From JAUUSJ01 sp051880475 (GTDB taxonomy: Bacteria > Bacillota > Clostridia > Lachnospirales > Lachnospiraceae), in assembly GCA_051880475.1 (NCBI GenBank), contig JBJEOA010000012.1:1-16572 (forward strand): 16,572 bases of DNA, read 5' to 3'. Shown one piece after another: positions 6,410-13,023 of the stretch. A program made the position numbers and the translations under genes. Within the stretch, counting starts at the first letter, position 1, and every line of letters begins with the position of its first letter. The notes under the pieces were generated by a model, which saw only the letters and a list, made by a program, of their open reading frames with translations, searched no databases and was not told where the DNA came from.

Positions 6410-7168
6410 TTACCTCCAAGCTTGTTTTATTTTCGCCTTAACACCTTTTAGGGCTTTTGCACATTTTTCTATTTTTTCATCTGTCATACGAATTTCTGGA
6501 GCTGATATACTAATTGCATAGCGGTTTTTCCCATCTATATCTGGAATTGCAATCGCTACGCAACGCACGCCAATCTCATTTTCCTCATCGTCTATCGCAT
6601 ACCCTTTTTTTCTCACAATCTCAAGCTGCTCAAAAAATTCTTCGATATCCACAATTGTCATATCAGTATAAGGAATAATTTCACTTTTATTCCAGATTTC
6701 TCTTACCTTTTCCTCCGACATTTCTGCCATCATCGCCTTACCGACACCCGAGCAATAAAGAGGAATACTTTTTCCTATCTTAGACACAAGTCGAACTGCA
6801 TTCGTAGAATTTTCTACTTTATCAATATAGACTGCCATGTTTTCCTCTCGCTCTACCAAATGTACAGTTTCTCCTGTTTTTCTTGAGAGTTCTTTTAAAT
6901 AAGGCTTCGCAATCTGAATCAAATCCACCTGACTCATCAAATTATTAGCTACTCTGCAAATTTTATAAGTCAACTCATATTTTAAAGTATCCTCATTTTG
7001 CTTCACATATCCCATATACATAAGAGAATTTAAAAGTCTATGTGTTGTACTTTTATTTAATTTTAACTCCTTACTTAACTCAATTAATCCAACTGCACCT
7101 TTTTCAGCCAACCTCTCTAATACTGCAAAGATTCTATCTGCCACTTGTATTGGGTTTTTTTCTTCCAT
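6410..7168 (-). CDS. IclR-family transcriptional regulator (KdgR-like by context)
   Basis: A 252-residue regulator of standard IclR length. Residues about 8-70 form the winged helix-turn-helix (VADRIFAVLERLAEKG, LIELSKELKLNKSTTHRLLN, MGYVKQ). Residues about 85-250 form the IclR effector-binding domain (TGETVHLVEREENMAVYIDK, IPLYCSGVGKAMMA, YAIDDEENEIGVRCVAIAIP, ISISAPEIRM). AAGGGG lies 7 bases before the start, and a promoter is at 7210-7238. It is convergent with the dehydratase operon. Family knowledge: IclR proteins mostly control catabolic genes in response to small organic acids. Paired palindromes occur at an orphan promoter 120-160 bases upstream and at the promoter of the neighbouring KdgK-like kinase. 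The obvious proposal is that this protein binds them and senses a keto-deoxy sugar acid, as enterobacterial KdgR does; this is inference. Confidence 0.93.
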   Translation of the reverse strand: MEEKNPIQVADRIFAVLERLAEKGAVGLIELSKELKLNKSTTHRLLNSLMYMGYVKQNEDTLKYELTYKICRVANNLMSQVDLIQIAKPYLKELSRKTGETVHLVEREENMAVYIDKVENSTNAVRLVSKIGKSIPLYCSGVGKAMMAEMSEEKVREIWNKSEIIPYTDMTIVDIEEFFEQLEIVRKKGYAIDDEENEIGVRCVAIAIPDIDGKNRYAISISAPEIRMTDEKIEKCAKALKGVKAKIKQAWR

Positions 7169-7209
7169 AATAGTTCCCCTTTTCTAATCTATAATCTGTT
7201 GCACGCATT

Positions 7210-7238
7210 ATTTTAACATAAACAAAGGCTCTGGGCAA
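7210..7238 (-). promoter_or_regulatory. Promoter of the IclR-family regulator gene
   Basis: Minus strand: -35 TTGCCC (7233-7238), 17-base spacer, -10 TAAAAT (7210-7215). This gives a leader of about 35 bases. The match to consensus is weaker than at the rightward promoter next to it. Confidence 0.5.
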
Positions 7239-7288
7239 ATAATTTTAAGGCTTACTCTAAATTTATAAAAAAAAATATATAAAATCTC

Positions 7289-7316
7289 TTGACATTTAAA
7301 AAAAACATTTTATAAT
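7289..7316 (+). promoter_or_regulatory. Strong rightward promoter without an obvious gene
   Basis: -35 TTGACA (7289-7294), 16-base spacer, -10 TATAAT (7311-7316), both perfect. The paired palindromes at 7331-7365 begin 14 bases after the -10, as at the kinase promoter (TTGACA-N16-TACAAT, 12 bases). No convincing coding region follows on this strand before the hairpin at 7646. Confidence 0.65.
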
Positions 7317-7330
7317 AAAACTATAAGTTG

Positions 7331-7365
7331 TTTCATATTATGATTCTTAGTTTTATATTATGGAA
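7331..7365. promoter_or_regulatory. Paired palindromic operators, site 1 (probable IclR-family binding sites)
   Basis: TTTCATATTATGATT (7331-7345) and TTTTATATTATGGAA (7351-7365) start exactly 20 bases apart. They match the palindrome TTYYATAWTATGRAA, which also occurs twice with the same 20-base spacing at 8782-8816. A position just downstream of a promoter start suggests repression by steric block. Assignment to the neighbouring IclR-family protein rests on context. Confidence 0.65.
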
Positions 7366-7645
7366 TACTTATTGGAAATATTATCTACGAGATTTCTTTT
7401 TTGTCTCCATGTCAGTTGCCGATGTCATGAGGACAGAAAAAAATCTATCTTGTAACTCAATAACCCCAAACATGTTGCCTAAAAAGCAAACCAATATTAA
7501 ATATATAAAATAATATAATTGATACCATTTTGCCACTTACCCTTAATATCTTTATTAAATTTATTTTATATATTTAATGCTCACAATTACTTAAATGATA
7601 TCCTCCCAAGCTTATTATTCAAGTAATTGCATTTTCTTAATAGTT
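7366..7645 (+). other. Non-coding stretch downstream of the orphan promoter
   Basis: About 280 AT-rich bases between the operator pair and the hairpin at 7646-7697. A 61-codon open frame (7328-7513) overlaps the operators and lacks a ribosome site on this strand, so I do not call it a gene. Two stem-loops are visible: GTCTCCATG/CATGAGGAC (one mismatch, about 7401-7434) and CAATTACTT/AAGTAATTG (7584-7592, 7621-7629). The stretch could be a short regulatory RNA, or the leader of an operon lost by deletion. Confidence 0.35.
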
Positions 7646-7697
7646 AACGAAAAAGCGATAAGAGAAATTTTGCCACCTTCTCTTATCGCTTTTCGTT
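7646..7697 (-). terminator. Terminator of the kinase gene (possibly bidirectional)
   Basis: A long stem pairs 7646-7666 with 7678-7697 (core AGCGATAAGAGAA/TTCTCTTATCGCT, one bulged A), with a loop of about 11 bases. It starts 9 bases after the kinase stop codon. Short T runs lie at the stem base on both strands (TTTTTCGTT leftward, TTTTCGTTTTATCGTTTT rightward), so it could also end a transcript from the orphan promoter at 7289. Confidence 0.7.
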
Positions 7698-7705
7698 TTA
7701 TCGTT

Positions 7706-8728
7706 TTATCGTTTCATCTCACTTCCATACCCATCTAACTTATGTTCCTCAATAATCTCATCAATCTCAGCTAAGTTAAGAGAAGGCAAGTCTCCAGGAA
7801 TCGTGTTCTTCGTAGCACTTGTAGCATTTCCATACATAACTGCTTTTTTACAATTTCCACCCTCACAGAGAAGTCCATATAGAGCACCCGCAATATAGGC
7901 ATCGCCACTTCCAATGCGATCTACGACATCAATATTTTTATAAGGCTTATCTTCATAATAACATTTTTCTCTCGCATCATACATGATAGAAGTAAAACTA
8001 TGACATTTTGGACTATGAACAGTTCTCTGTGTAGATGCTATGACAGAAATCGGATATTCCTGTGCAAAACTTTTCATAATCTCATATATATTTCCCTCTT
8101 TTTTAAAGGTAAGTCTCGCTGTATCTTCTGAACAAAAGAAAATATCTACATATGGCAAAATTTTCTCGATGCATTCTCTCGCCTCTTCACCACTCCATAG
8201 ATTTCCTCTAAAGTTCACGTCAAAAGAAATCAACGCCCCATGCTCTTTAAATTTTTTTATCATTTCAATACCTGTTTTTCTAGTCTTCTCACTAAGAGCT
8301 AGTGTAATTCCAGATATATGGAAACATTTTGCTGCATCGTACATACTTTCAGGAAATTCATCTGTCGAAATTTTCGTCATCGAAGTATATGCTCTATCAT
8401 AGACAACGCTAGGTTTTCTTGGATAAGCTCCTTTCTCATAATAATAAATGCCAAGTCTTGCATCTTTTTCCTTATCATATACAAGATAGTCATCGCTAAT
8501 TCCACAAAAACGAATTTTGTTCTTTACAAAAATTCCTATACTAGAATCTGGAATTTTTGAAATAATACCAGAGCGAAGACCTAATAAAGAAACACCAGAT
8601 ACGACATTAAGCTCTGCTCCACCAACCTGTTTTTCAAATATATCTCCGCCCACAATTCTCTCATTATTTGGCGCAGATAAACGTAATAAAATTTCTCCTA
8701 GAGACAATAAATCAAATTCTTTTTTCAT
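7706..8728 (-). CDS. kdgK: PfkB-family sugar kinase, 2-dehydro-3-deoxygluconokinase-like
   Basis: Cytosolic ribokinase/PfkB-fold kinase of 340 residues. Visible motifs are LSLGEILLRLS (8-18), the substrate-side GGAELNVVSG (36-45), SFDVNFRGNLW (168-178), and the ATP/anion-hole signature DRIGSGDAYIAGALYG (270-285) with catalytic Asp276. GSGD replaces the commoner GAGD. YYYEKGAYPRKPSVVYDRA (95-113) and TKNTIPGDLPSL (306-317) are characteristic of the KdgK branch, which phosphorylates 2-keto-3-deoxygluconate to KDPG in pectin, uronate or gluconate breakdown. A tagatose- or other hexulose-type kinase remains possible. GGAGG lies 9 bases before the start. It is a single-gene unit: no KDPG aldolase gene is near. 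Its promoter carries the paired IclR-type operators, consistent with KdgR-like control. Confidence 0.85.
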   Translation of the reverse strand: MKKEFDLLSLGEILLRLSAPNNERIVGGDIFEKQVGGAELNVVSGVSLLGLRSGIISKIPDSSIGIFVKNKIRFCGISDDYLVYDKEKDARLGIYYYEKGAYPRKPSVVYDRAYTSMTKISTDEFPESMYDAAKCFHISGITLALSEKTRKTGIEMIKKFKEHGALISFDVNFRGNLWSGEEARECIEKILPYVDIFFCSEDTARLTFKKEGNIYEIMKSFAQEYPISVIASTQRTVHSPKCHSFTSIMYDAREKCYYEDKPYKNIDVVDRIGSGDAYIAGALYGLLCEGGNCKKAVMYGNATSATKNTIPGDLPSLNLAEIDEIIEEHKLDGYGSEMKR

Positions 8729-8781
8729 AATACATTCCTCCTTTTTCTTTGAATACGTTTTTATTTAAATGGGTTGCATAA

Positions 8782-8816
8782 TTTCATAATATGGAATTAA
8801 ATTTTATATTATGAAA
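8782..8816. promoter_or_regulatory. Paired palindromic operators, site 2 (kinase promoter)
   Basis: TTTCATAATATGGAA (8782-8796) and TTTTATATTATGAAA (8802-8816) start exactly 20 bases apart, and the outer arms also form a perfect 12-bp inverted repeat (8781-8792 with 8806-8817). They lie within about the first 40 bases of the predicted kinase transcript, where a bound repressor would block initiation or early elongation. The same pair recurs at 7331-7365. Confidence 0.7.
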
Positions 8817-8828
8817 TATTTTATCCTT

Positions 8829-8856
8829 ATTGTACTACTATTTTTAAAAATGTCAA
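8829..8856 (-). promoter_or_regulatory. Promoter of the KdgK-like kinase gene
   Basis: Minus strand: -35 TTGACA (8851-8856), 16-base spacer, -10 TACAAT (8829-8834). The predicted start near 8822 is followed at once by the operator pair. The T tract of the upstream amidohydrolase terminator ends next to this -35. Confidence 0.7.
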
Positions 8857-8857
8857 G

Positions 8858-8884
8858 AAAAAAAGATGGCTATTAACCATCTTT
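8858..8884 (-). terminator. Terminator of the reductase-amidohydrolase operon
   Basis: An 8-bp stem AAAGATGG/CCATCTTT (8862-8869, 8877-8884) with a 7-base loop is followed on the minus strand by seven Ts (A run at 8858-8864). It lies 34 bases beyond the amidohydrolase stop. Confidence 0.8.
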
Positions 8885-8917
8885 CTCTCTACATTGTAAA
8901 TATTATTTTGGCAACTA

Positions 8918-10138
8918 TTAGCTATTTATATTTTCTTCCAACCAGCGCATCGCCATATAAGTATAAGCGGCACTTCCACAGTATAATACAGAATCATCAA
9001 ATCTCACCTTTGGATGATGCTGACTATACTCATATCCCTCGTTAGAATTTCCAGCTACTAAAAATAAGCCAATTGTCGGCACTTGATGACTTACAAATGC
9101 AAAGTCCTCACTTCCTCCACCAGCTTTTCCACCTGTTATGGAAGACATATTTAATGCACCTTTTCCAAATAATTCTGTCATATACTTTTGGGCAGCATCT
9201 GATAGCTGCGGATTAATAATCATGCAAGGGCAATAATCATAAAACTCTGTCATAACTTCACAGCGAAGGGCTGTTCCAACCCCTTTACTAATTTCTGATA
9301 TTCTCGTTTTAATTTGCTCACCAACTTGATTTTCCAAATCTGCTGTGCGGATTGTTCCCCACATTGTGGCACTATCTGGAATGACATTAGAGGTTCTTCC
9401 AGCTTCGATGCGACAAGTTGTAAATACCCCATACTCGCTCGGATCTAATTCTCTGCTATTAATTTCTTGCAGTGCAAGATGAATATGAGCAGCCGCAGTG
9501 AGTGGGTCAATAGCAACATGCGGCATAGAACCGTGACCGCCCTTACCTTTTACCGTAATTTTATACTGCTCGCAAGAAGCCATATTTACACCACCACCCG
9601 GTATTAATAAACTTCCTGATGGTATCGGCATTCCAGCAAGGACATGAATCATAAACGCAGCGTCTACCTTTGGATTATCTAATACACCATTTTTTAACAT
9701 ATCAACAGAACCCTGAAAAATTTCCTCGGCAGGCTGAAATTCTAATTTTACAGTTCCTTCTAATTCTTCCTCATGTTCTTTTAATAATTTTGCTGCGCCA
9801 AGCAACATCGCTGTATGCATATCATGTCCACAGCCATGCATCCTTCCCTCTATTTCACTACAATACTCAATATCTGCCTCCTCACAAATCGGAAGTGCAT
9901 CCATATCGGCTCGGAGCATAATAACTTTTCCGGGACGCTTTCCACCCGCAAGAGCTATTATGCCAGATTTTCCACAGTCTTGTGGCTTATATCCCATTTC
10001 TTCTAATTTCTCTCGAACAAATGCTTTTGTATATACTAAATCAAATCCCAACTCTGGATGTTTATGCAAATTACGGCGAATTTCTTGTAACTGTGGCTGC
10101 AAATCAGCCGCTTCTTTTAGTAATTCTTCTGCTTTCAT
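8918..10138 (-). CDS. M20-family (M20D) metallo-amidohydrolase
   Basis: Zinc-type amidohydrolase of 406 residues, normal for the hippurate hydrolase/N-acyl-amino-acid amidohydrolase group, which removes an acyl group from an N-acyl amino acid in the cytosol. The metal site is complete: HGCGHD (C103, H105), EFQPAEE (E138/E139), MIHV (H165) and QHHP (H374/H375). RADMDALP (76-83) and the dimerisation/lid segment with GKGGHGSMPH (198-207) are present. There is no signal peptide. AAAGGGG precedes the start. It follows the aldo/keto reductase by 38 bases with no terminator between, so the two are co-transcribed. The substrate (hippurate, acetyl-amino acid or other N-acyl compound) cannot be told from sequence. 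Confidence 0.92.
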   Translation of the reverse strand: MKAEELLKEAADLQPQLQEIRRNLHKHPELGFDLVYTKAFVREKLEEMGYKPQDCGKSGIIALAGGKRPGKVIMLRADMDALPICEEADIEYCSEIEGRMHGCGHDMHTAMLLGAAKLLKEHEEELEGTVKLEFQPAEEIFQGSVDMLKNGVLDNPKVDAAFMIHVLAGMPIPSGSLLIPGGGVNMASCEQYKITVKGKGGHGSMPHVAIDPLTAAAHIHLALQEINSRELDPSEYGVFTTCRIEAGRTSNVIPDSATMWGTIRTADLENQVGEQIKTRISEISKGVGTALRCEVMTEFYDYCPCMIINPQLSDAAQKYMTELFGKGALNMSSITGGKAGGGSEDFAFVSHQVPTIGLFLVAGNSNEGYEYSQHHPKVRFDDSVLYCGSAAYTYMAMRWLEENINS

Positions 10139-10176
10139 AATAAACCCCTTTCACATAATTGGATTTTTCAATCGTT

Positions 10177-11208
10177 CTAGCAAATTCCTTTTTCTCTCTC
10201 ATATGCCTTAAAATCATCAGAGCATTTTTTAAGCATCTTACGAATTGGCAATTCATATGGACATCGTTTCTCACACGCTCCACAGTCTAAGCAAGCGTCT
10301 GGTTTTACTTGTACTGTCTGATAGCGAGAGTACGCCCAGTCCTCTAACCCATATCTTTGCAAATATCCTGCAAATAAAAATACACCTGAAATATTAATTC
10401 CGGCAGCACAAGGCTGACAGTAATTACAGCGACGGCAGAAATTAGTGCCAAGTTGTTTTCTCACTTCCTCAAATTTCTGCTCTTCTTCTTTTGAAATTGG
10501 AGATGTATCTTCTACGCTCGCTAAGTTTTCTTTTGCCTCTTTTAAACTATACATTCCAGGAATGACAACTGTTACATTTGGATTTGCACAAATATAGCGA
10601 AGTGCTAATGTAGCATCCTCAATAGCTCCTCCTGCTAATGGTTTCATATCAATAAATCCAATATTTTTTTGACGACATTTCTCCATCAATTCCTCGCCCT
10701 GTGACTCGACAATATTATAAGGAAACATAATTGTTTCCACCCAGTCTAGTTCTAACGCTCTCTCAAATACTTTAATGGAATGTGCAGTCAAACCAATATG
10801 TCCAATTTTTCCTGCTGCCTTCGCCTCAAACAATGCCTCTAACGCTCCATTTTCGGCAAGCACTTTATCTAAATCTGCCTCACTTGGATTATGCACCTGA
10901 TATAAATCAATATAGTCTGTTTTTAGATTTCCAAGACTAATCTCAATATCTTTTGCCATCGCTTCTTTTGTTCTTGACATACTTTTTGTGGCCAAAACAA
11001 ATTTATCTCTAATTCCCTCTAAAGCTTCTCCAAGCAAACTTTCACTAACAGTATATCCTCTCGCTGTATCGATATAGTTTACCCCTTGTTCTGAAAGAAA
11101 ATGCACTAATTCTTTGACATCTTTTGCACTACTCTTTTGAATTGGAATTCCTCCAAGCCCTATTTTAGATATTTTTAATCCAGTTTTTCCTAAAATTACA
11201 TATTCCAT
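10177..11208 (-). CDS. Aldo/keto reductase with C-terminal ferredoxin-like cysteine clusters
   Basis: Fusion of an aldo/keto reductase barrel (about residues 1-250) with an iron-sulphur tail (about 255-325), 343 residues in all. The catalytic tetrad is D47, Y52 (DTARGY), K75 and H106 (YQVHNP). A cofactor region reads VVIPGMYSLKEAKEN (214-228). The tail has CRRCNYCQPC (C258, C261, C264, C267) and CLDCGACEKRCP (C306, C309, C312, C316), enough for up to two [4Fe-4S] clusters. Such fusions are common in anaerobes and are annotated only as oxidoreductases. They may pass electrons between NAD(P)H and ferredoxin-like partners, but the substrate is unknown. GGAGG lies 9 bases before the start. It is the first gene of an operon with the M20 amidohydrolase, so a carbonyl compound linked to amide breakdown is a reasonable guess. 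Confidence 0.92.
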   Translation of the reverse strand: MEYVILGKTGLKISKIGLGGIPIQKSSAKDVKELVHFLSEQGVNYIDTARGYTVSESLLGEALEGIRDKFVLATKSMSRTKEAMAKDIEISLGNLKTDYIDLYQVHNPSEADLDKVLAENGALEALFEAKAAGKIGHIGLTAHSIKVFERALELDWVETIMFPYNIVESQGEELMEKCRQKNIGFIDMKPLAGGAIEDATLALRYICANPNVTVVIPGMYSLKEAKENLASVEDTSPISKEEEQKFEEVRKQLGTNFCRRCNYCQPCAAGINISGVFLFAGYLQRYGLEDWAYSRYQTVQVKPDACLDCGACEKRCPYELPIRKMLKKCSDDFKAYEREKGIC

Positions 11209-11290
11209 TCTACTTTTCCTCCGTCAATTTTTTATTGATTCTATCTCATATCAATTCTTATATTTTTCATTTTTTCATATTTTTTATTTT

Positions 11291-11319
11291 ATCATATTTT
11301 TCCATTACTTACTACTCAA
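11291..11319 (-). promoter_or_regulatory. Probable promoter of the reductase-amidohydrolase operon
   Basis: Minus strand: -35 TTGAGT (11314-11319), 17-base spacer, -10 TATGAT (11291-11296). The leader of about 75 bases is very A-rich with no clear operator. Confidence 0.45.
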
Positions 11320-11328
11320 TATTTTACA

Positions 11329-11416
11329 AAAAATCCCTCTAAAGCAATATAAAAACTCTCATTACATAAATAATTTCTGCAAAGCAGATAGATTTATTTG
11401 CTTTAAAGGGATTTTT
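11329..11416 (-). terminator. Large nested terminator of the flavodiiron gene (possibly bidirectional)
   Basis: A 19-bp outer stem with a single mismatch (11329-11347 with 11398-11416; core AATCCCT and AAAGCAA) encloses a small hairpin TCTGC-AAA-GCAGA (11376-11388). T runs leave the stem on both strands (leftward ATTTTTTG, rightward GATTTTTATTTTTT). The rest of the 292-base gap to the flavodiiron gene holds only short stem-loops, such as TTTTGTC/GACAAAA at 11467-11484. Confidence 0.7.
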
Positions 11417-11500
11417 ATTTTTTATCGTTGTCAGGTTTTAAAACAAACTTAAACAAGTTCTATTTGTTTTGTCGCTTGACAAAAACTTTCGCAGTAAACT

Positions 11501-12661
11501 CTATTTACAAAGTTCCTCTGCCATAGCCTCAATCTGAGCAACTGTGTCAGCTTTTACGGCAGACGTAATTTTTACATTATTCTCTAACCAAGTAATATTT
11601 TTACTCTTTTCAAACTTACTCTTCATCACTCTAGCTGCTGTTGGAGCCCAAGAGCCATTCTCAATCAAACCAATCGTACGGTTTTGATAATTACGCTCTG
11701 TAAGGTCAGCGATAAATTCTCTCATGCATGGGAAGATATCTGCATTATATGTAACAGAAGCCAATACGAGTTTGCCATAGCGGAATGCATCTTCCACTGC
11801 CTCTGCCATATCCTCTCTTGCAAGGTCACATACAACAACCTTTGGACAACCTTTTTCTTTTAATTTTTCTGCCAAAAGTTCTGCTGCTTTCTTTGTATTT
11901 CCATATACAGATGCATAGGCAATCATAACACCCTCGGATTCAACTTTATAGGAAGACCAAATATCATATAAATTGATATAATATCCTAAGTTTTCTGTGA
12001 GAACTGGTCCGTGAAGTGGACAGATAATCTCAATATCAAGTGTAGCCGCTTTTTTAAGCAAAGCCTGAACCTGTGTACCATATTTTCCAACAATGCCGAT
12101 ATAGTAACGACGAGCCTCGCAAGCCCAATCTTCCTCGACATCTAATGCACCAAATTTACCAAATCCATCTGCTGAAAATAATACTTTGTCTTTGCTATCG
12201 TAAGTTACCATAACCTCTGGCCAGTGTACCATCGGTGCAAACACAAATGTAAGCACATGACTTCCAAGTTCTAATGTCTGACCATTTCCAACTACTAATT
12301 TCTTATCTCCAGCTAAATCCATATCAAAGAAGTTTCCAATCATTGTAAATGTCTTTGCATTTCCGACAACTGTCACATTTGGATATTTATTTACAAAGTT
12401 TTGAATATTAGCAGAATGGTCTGGCTCCATATGCTGAACTACCAAATAATCTGGCTGTCTTCCATCTAAAGCTTCCTCAATATTTGCAAGCCACTCATCT
12501 GCAAAGTTTGCATCTACTGTATCCATAACTGCAATCTTTTCATCCATGATTACATAAGAATTATATGCCATTCCGTTTGGCACAATATACTGTCCCTCAA
12601 ATAAATCAATCTGATGGTCATTAACACCTACATACAAAATATCGTTTGTTATTTTCGTCAT
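11501..12661 (-). CDS. Flavodiiron protein (A-type flavoprotein, FprA-like)
   Basis: Cytosolic O2/NO-reducing flavodiiron protein. The frame is open to 12697, but the ATG at 12661 is preferred. AGGAG lies 8 bases before it and the family's N-terminus starts at MTKITNDILYVGVNDHQIDL. The result is 386 residues, near the usual 390-410. The metallo-beta-lactamase-like domain (about 1-240) holds the full diiron set: H77, E79, D81 and H82 (QHMEPDH), H146 (APMVHWPE), D165 (SADGFG) and H217 (CPLHGP). The flavodoxin domain (about 245-386) starts with the FMN phosphate loop YASVYGNTKKAA and continues with SWAPTAARVM. In strict anaerobes these proteins reduce O2 to water (some reduce NO) using rubredoxin or similar donors. 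No rubredoxin is fused or adjacent. It is a single-gene unit. Confidence 0.93.
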   Translation of the reverse strand: MTKITNDILYVGVNDHQIDLFEGQYIVPNGMAYNSYVIMDEKIAVMDTVDANFADEWLANIEEALDGRQPDYLVVQHMEPDHSANIQNFVNKYPNVTVVGNAKTFTMIGNFFDMDLAGDKKLVVGNGQTLELGSHVLTFVFAPMVHWPEVMVTYDSKDKVLFSADGFGKFGALDVEEDWACEARRYYIGIVGKYGTQVQALLKKAATLDIEIICPLHGPVLTENLGYYINLYDIWSSYKVESEGVMIAYASVYGNTKKAAELLAEKLKEKGCPKVVVCDLAREDMAEAVEDAFRYGKLVLASVTYNADIFPCMREFIADLTERNYQNRTIGLIENGSWAPTAARVMKSKFEKSKNITWLENNVKITSAVKADTVAQIEAMAEELCK

Positions 12662-13023
12662 ATCTTCATCTCCTATTTCACCATAATAAATCAACATGCC
12701 TTACTTCGCAGGTTTCCATAAATGAAAAGTCAATAGCCCCAAAAAAAATTATACTACTATGTAGTTAGACGGACTTATTCGTTTTCTTCTCTATTATATA
12801 TGATTTTTATAAATTAGGAAAGTATTTTTTCTAATACGAATTTTATCTTCTCACTACTACGCTCTTATTAATAATAATTGTAAAATACTATATTTTTTTG
12901 TATTTATATTTTCTTATTTTCGTTTTTTCCTTAACCTTGTTTCTTGTCACTAAATATGATATAATTTGCATAACTTTGTAAGTAATTACAGATAAATTTT
13001 AAGACATTTAGGAGGTAAACAGC
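12662..13023. promoter_or_regulatory. Divergent control region between the flavodiiron gene and GH13 gene
   Basis: The 362-base gap has no gene. For the leftward flavodiiron gene a TATAAT (12793-12798, minus) is visible, with no good -35. A second TATAAT-like box lies near 12748-12753. A small palindrome ACTAC-TAT-GTAGT sits at 12753-12765. At 12869-12883 the minus strand reads TTACAATTATTATTA, 12 of 14 defined positions of the PerR box TTATAATNATTATAA. That is suggestive because clostridial flavodiiron genes are known PerR targets, but the DNA is very AT-rich. The rightward promoter is listed separately. Confidence 0.35.
12937..12965 (+). promoter_or_regulatory. Promoter of the GH13 gene
   Basis: -35 TTGTTT (12937-12942), 17-base spacer, -10 TATAAT (12960-12965) with an extended TG one base upstream. 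It lies about 55 bases before the ATG at 13024, which follows TTAGGAGG. Confidence 0.6.

Noticed and set aside
7328..7513. 61-codon open frame on the plus strand downstream of the orphan promoter
   Set aside because: It starts inside the operator pair, has no ribosome site at either its TTG or ATG starts, and its composition looks like translated AT-rich non-coding DNA.
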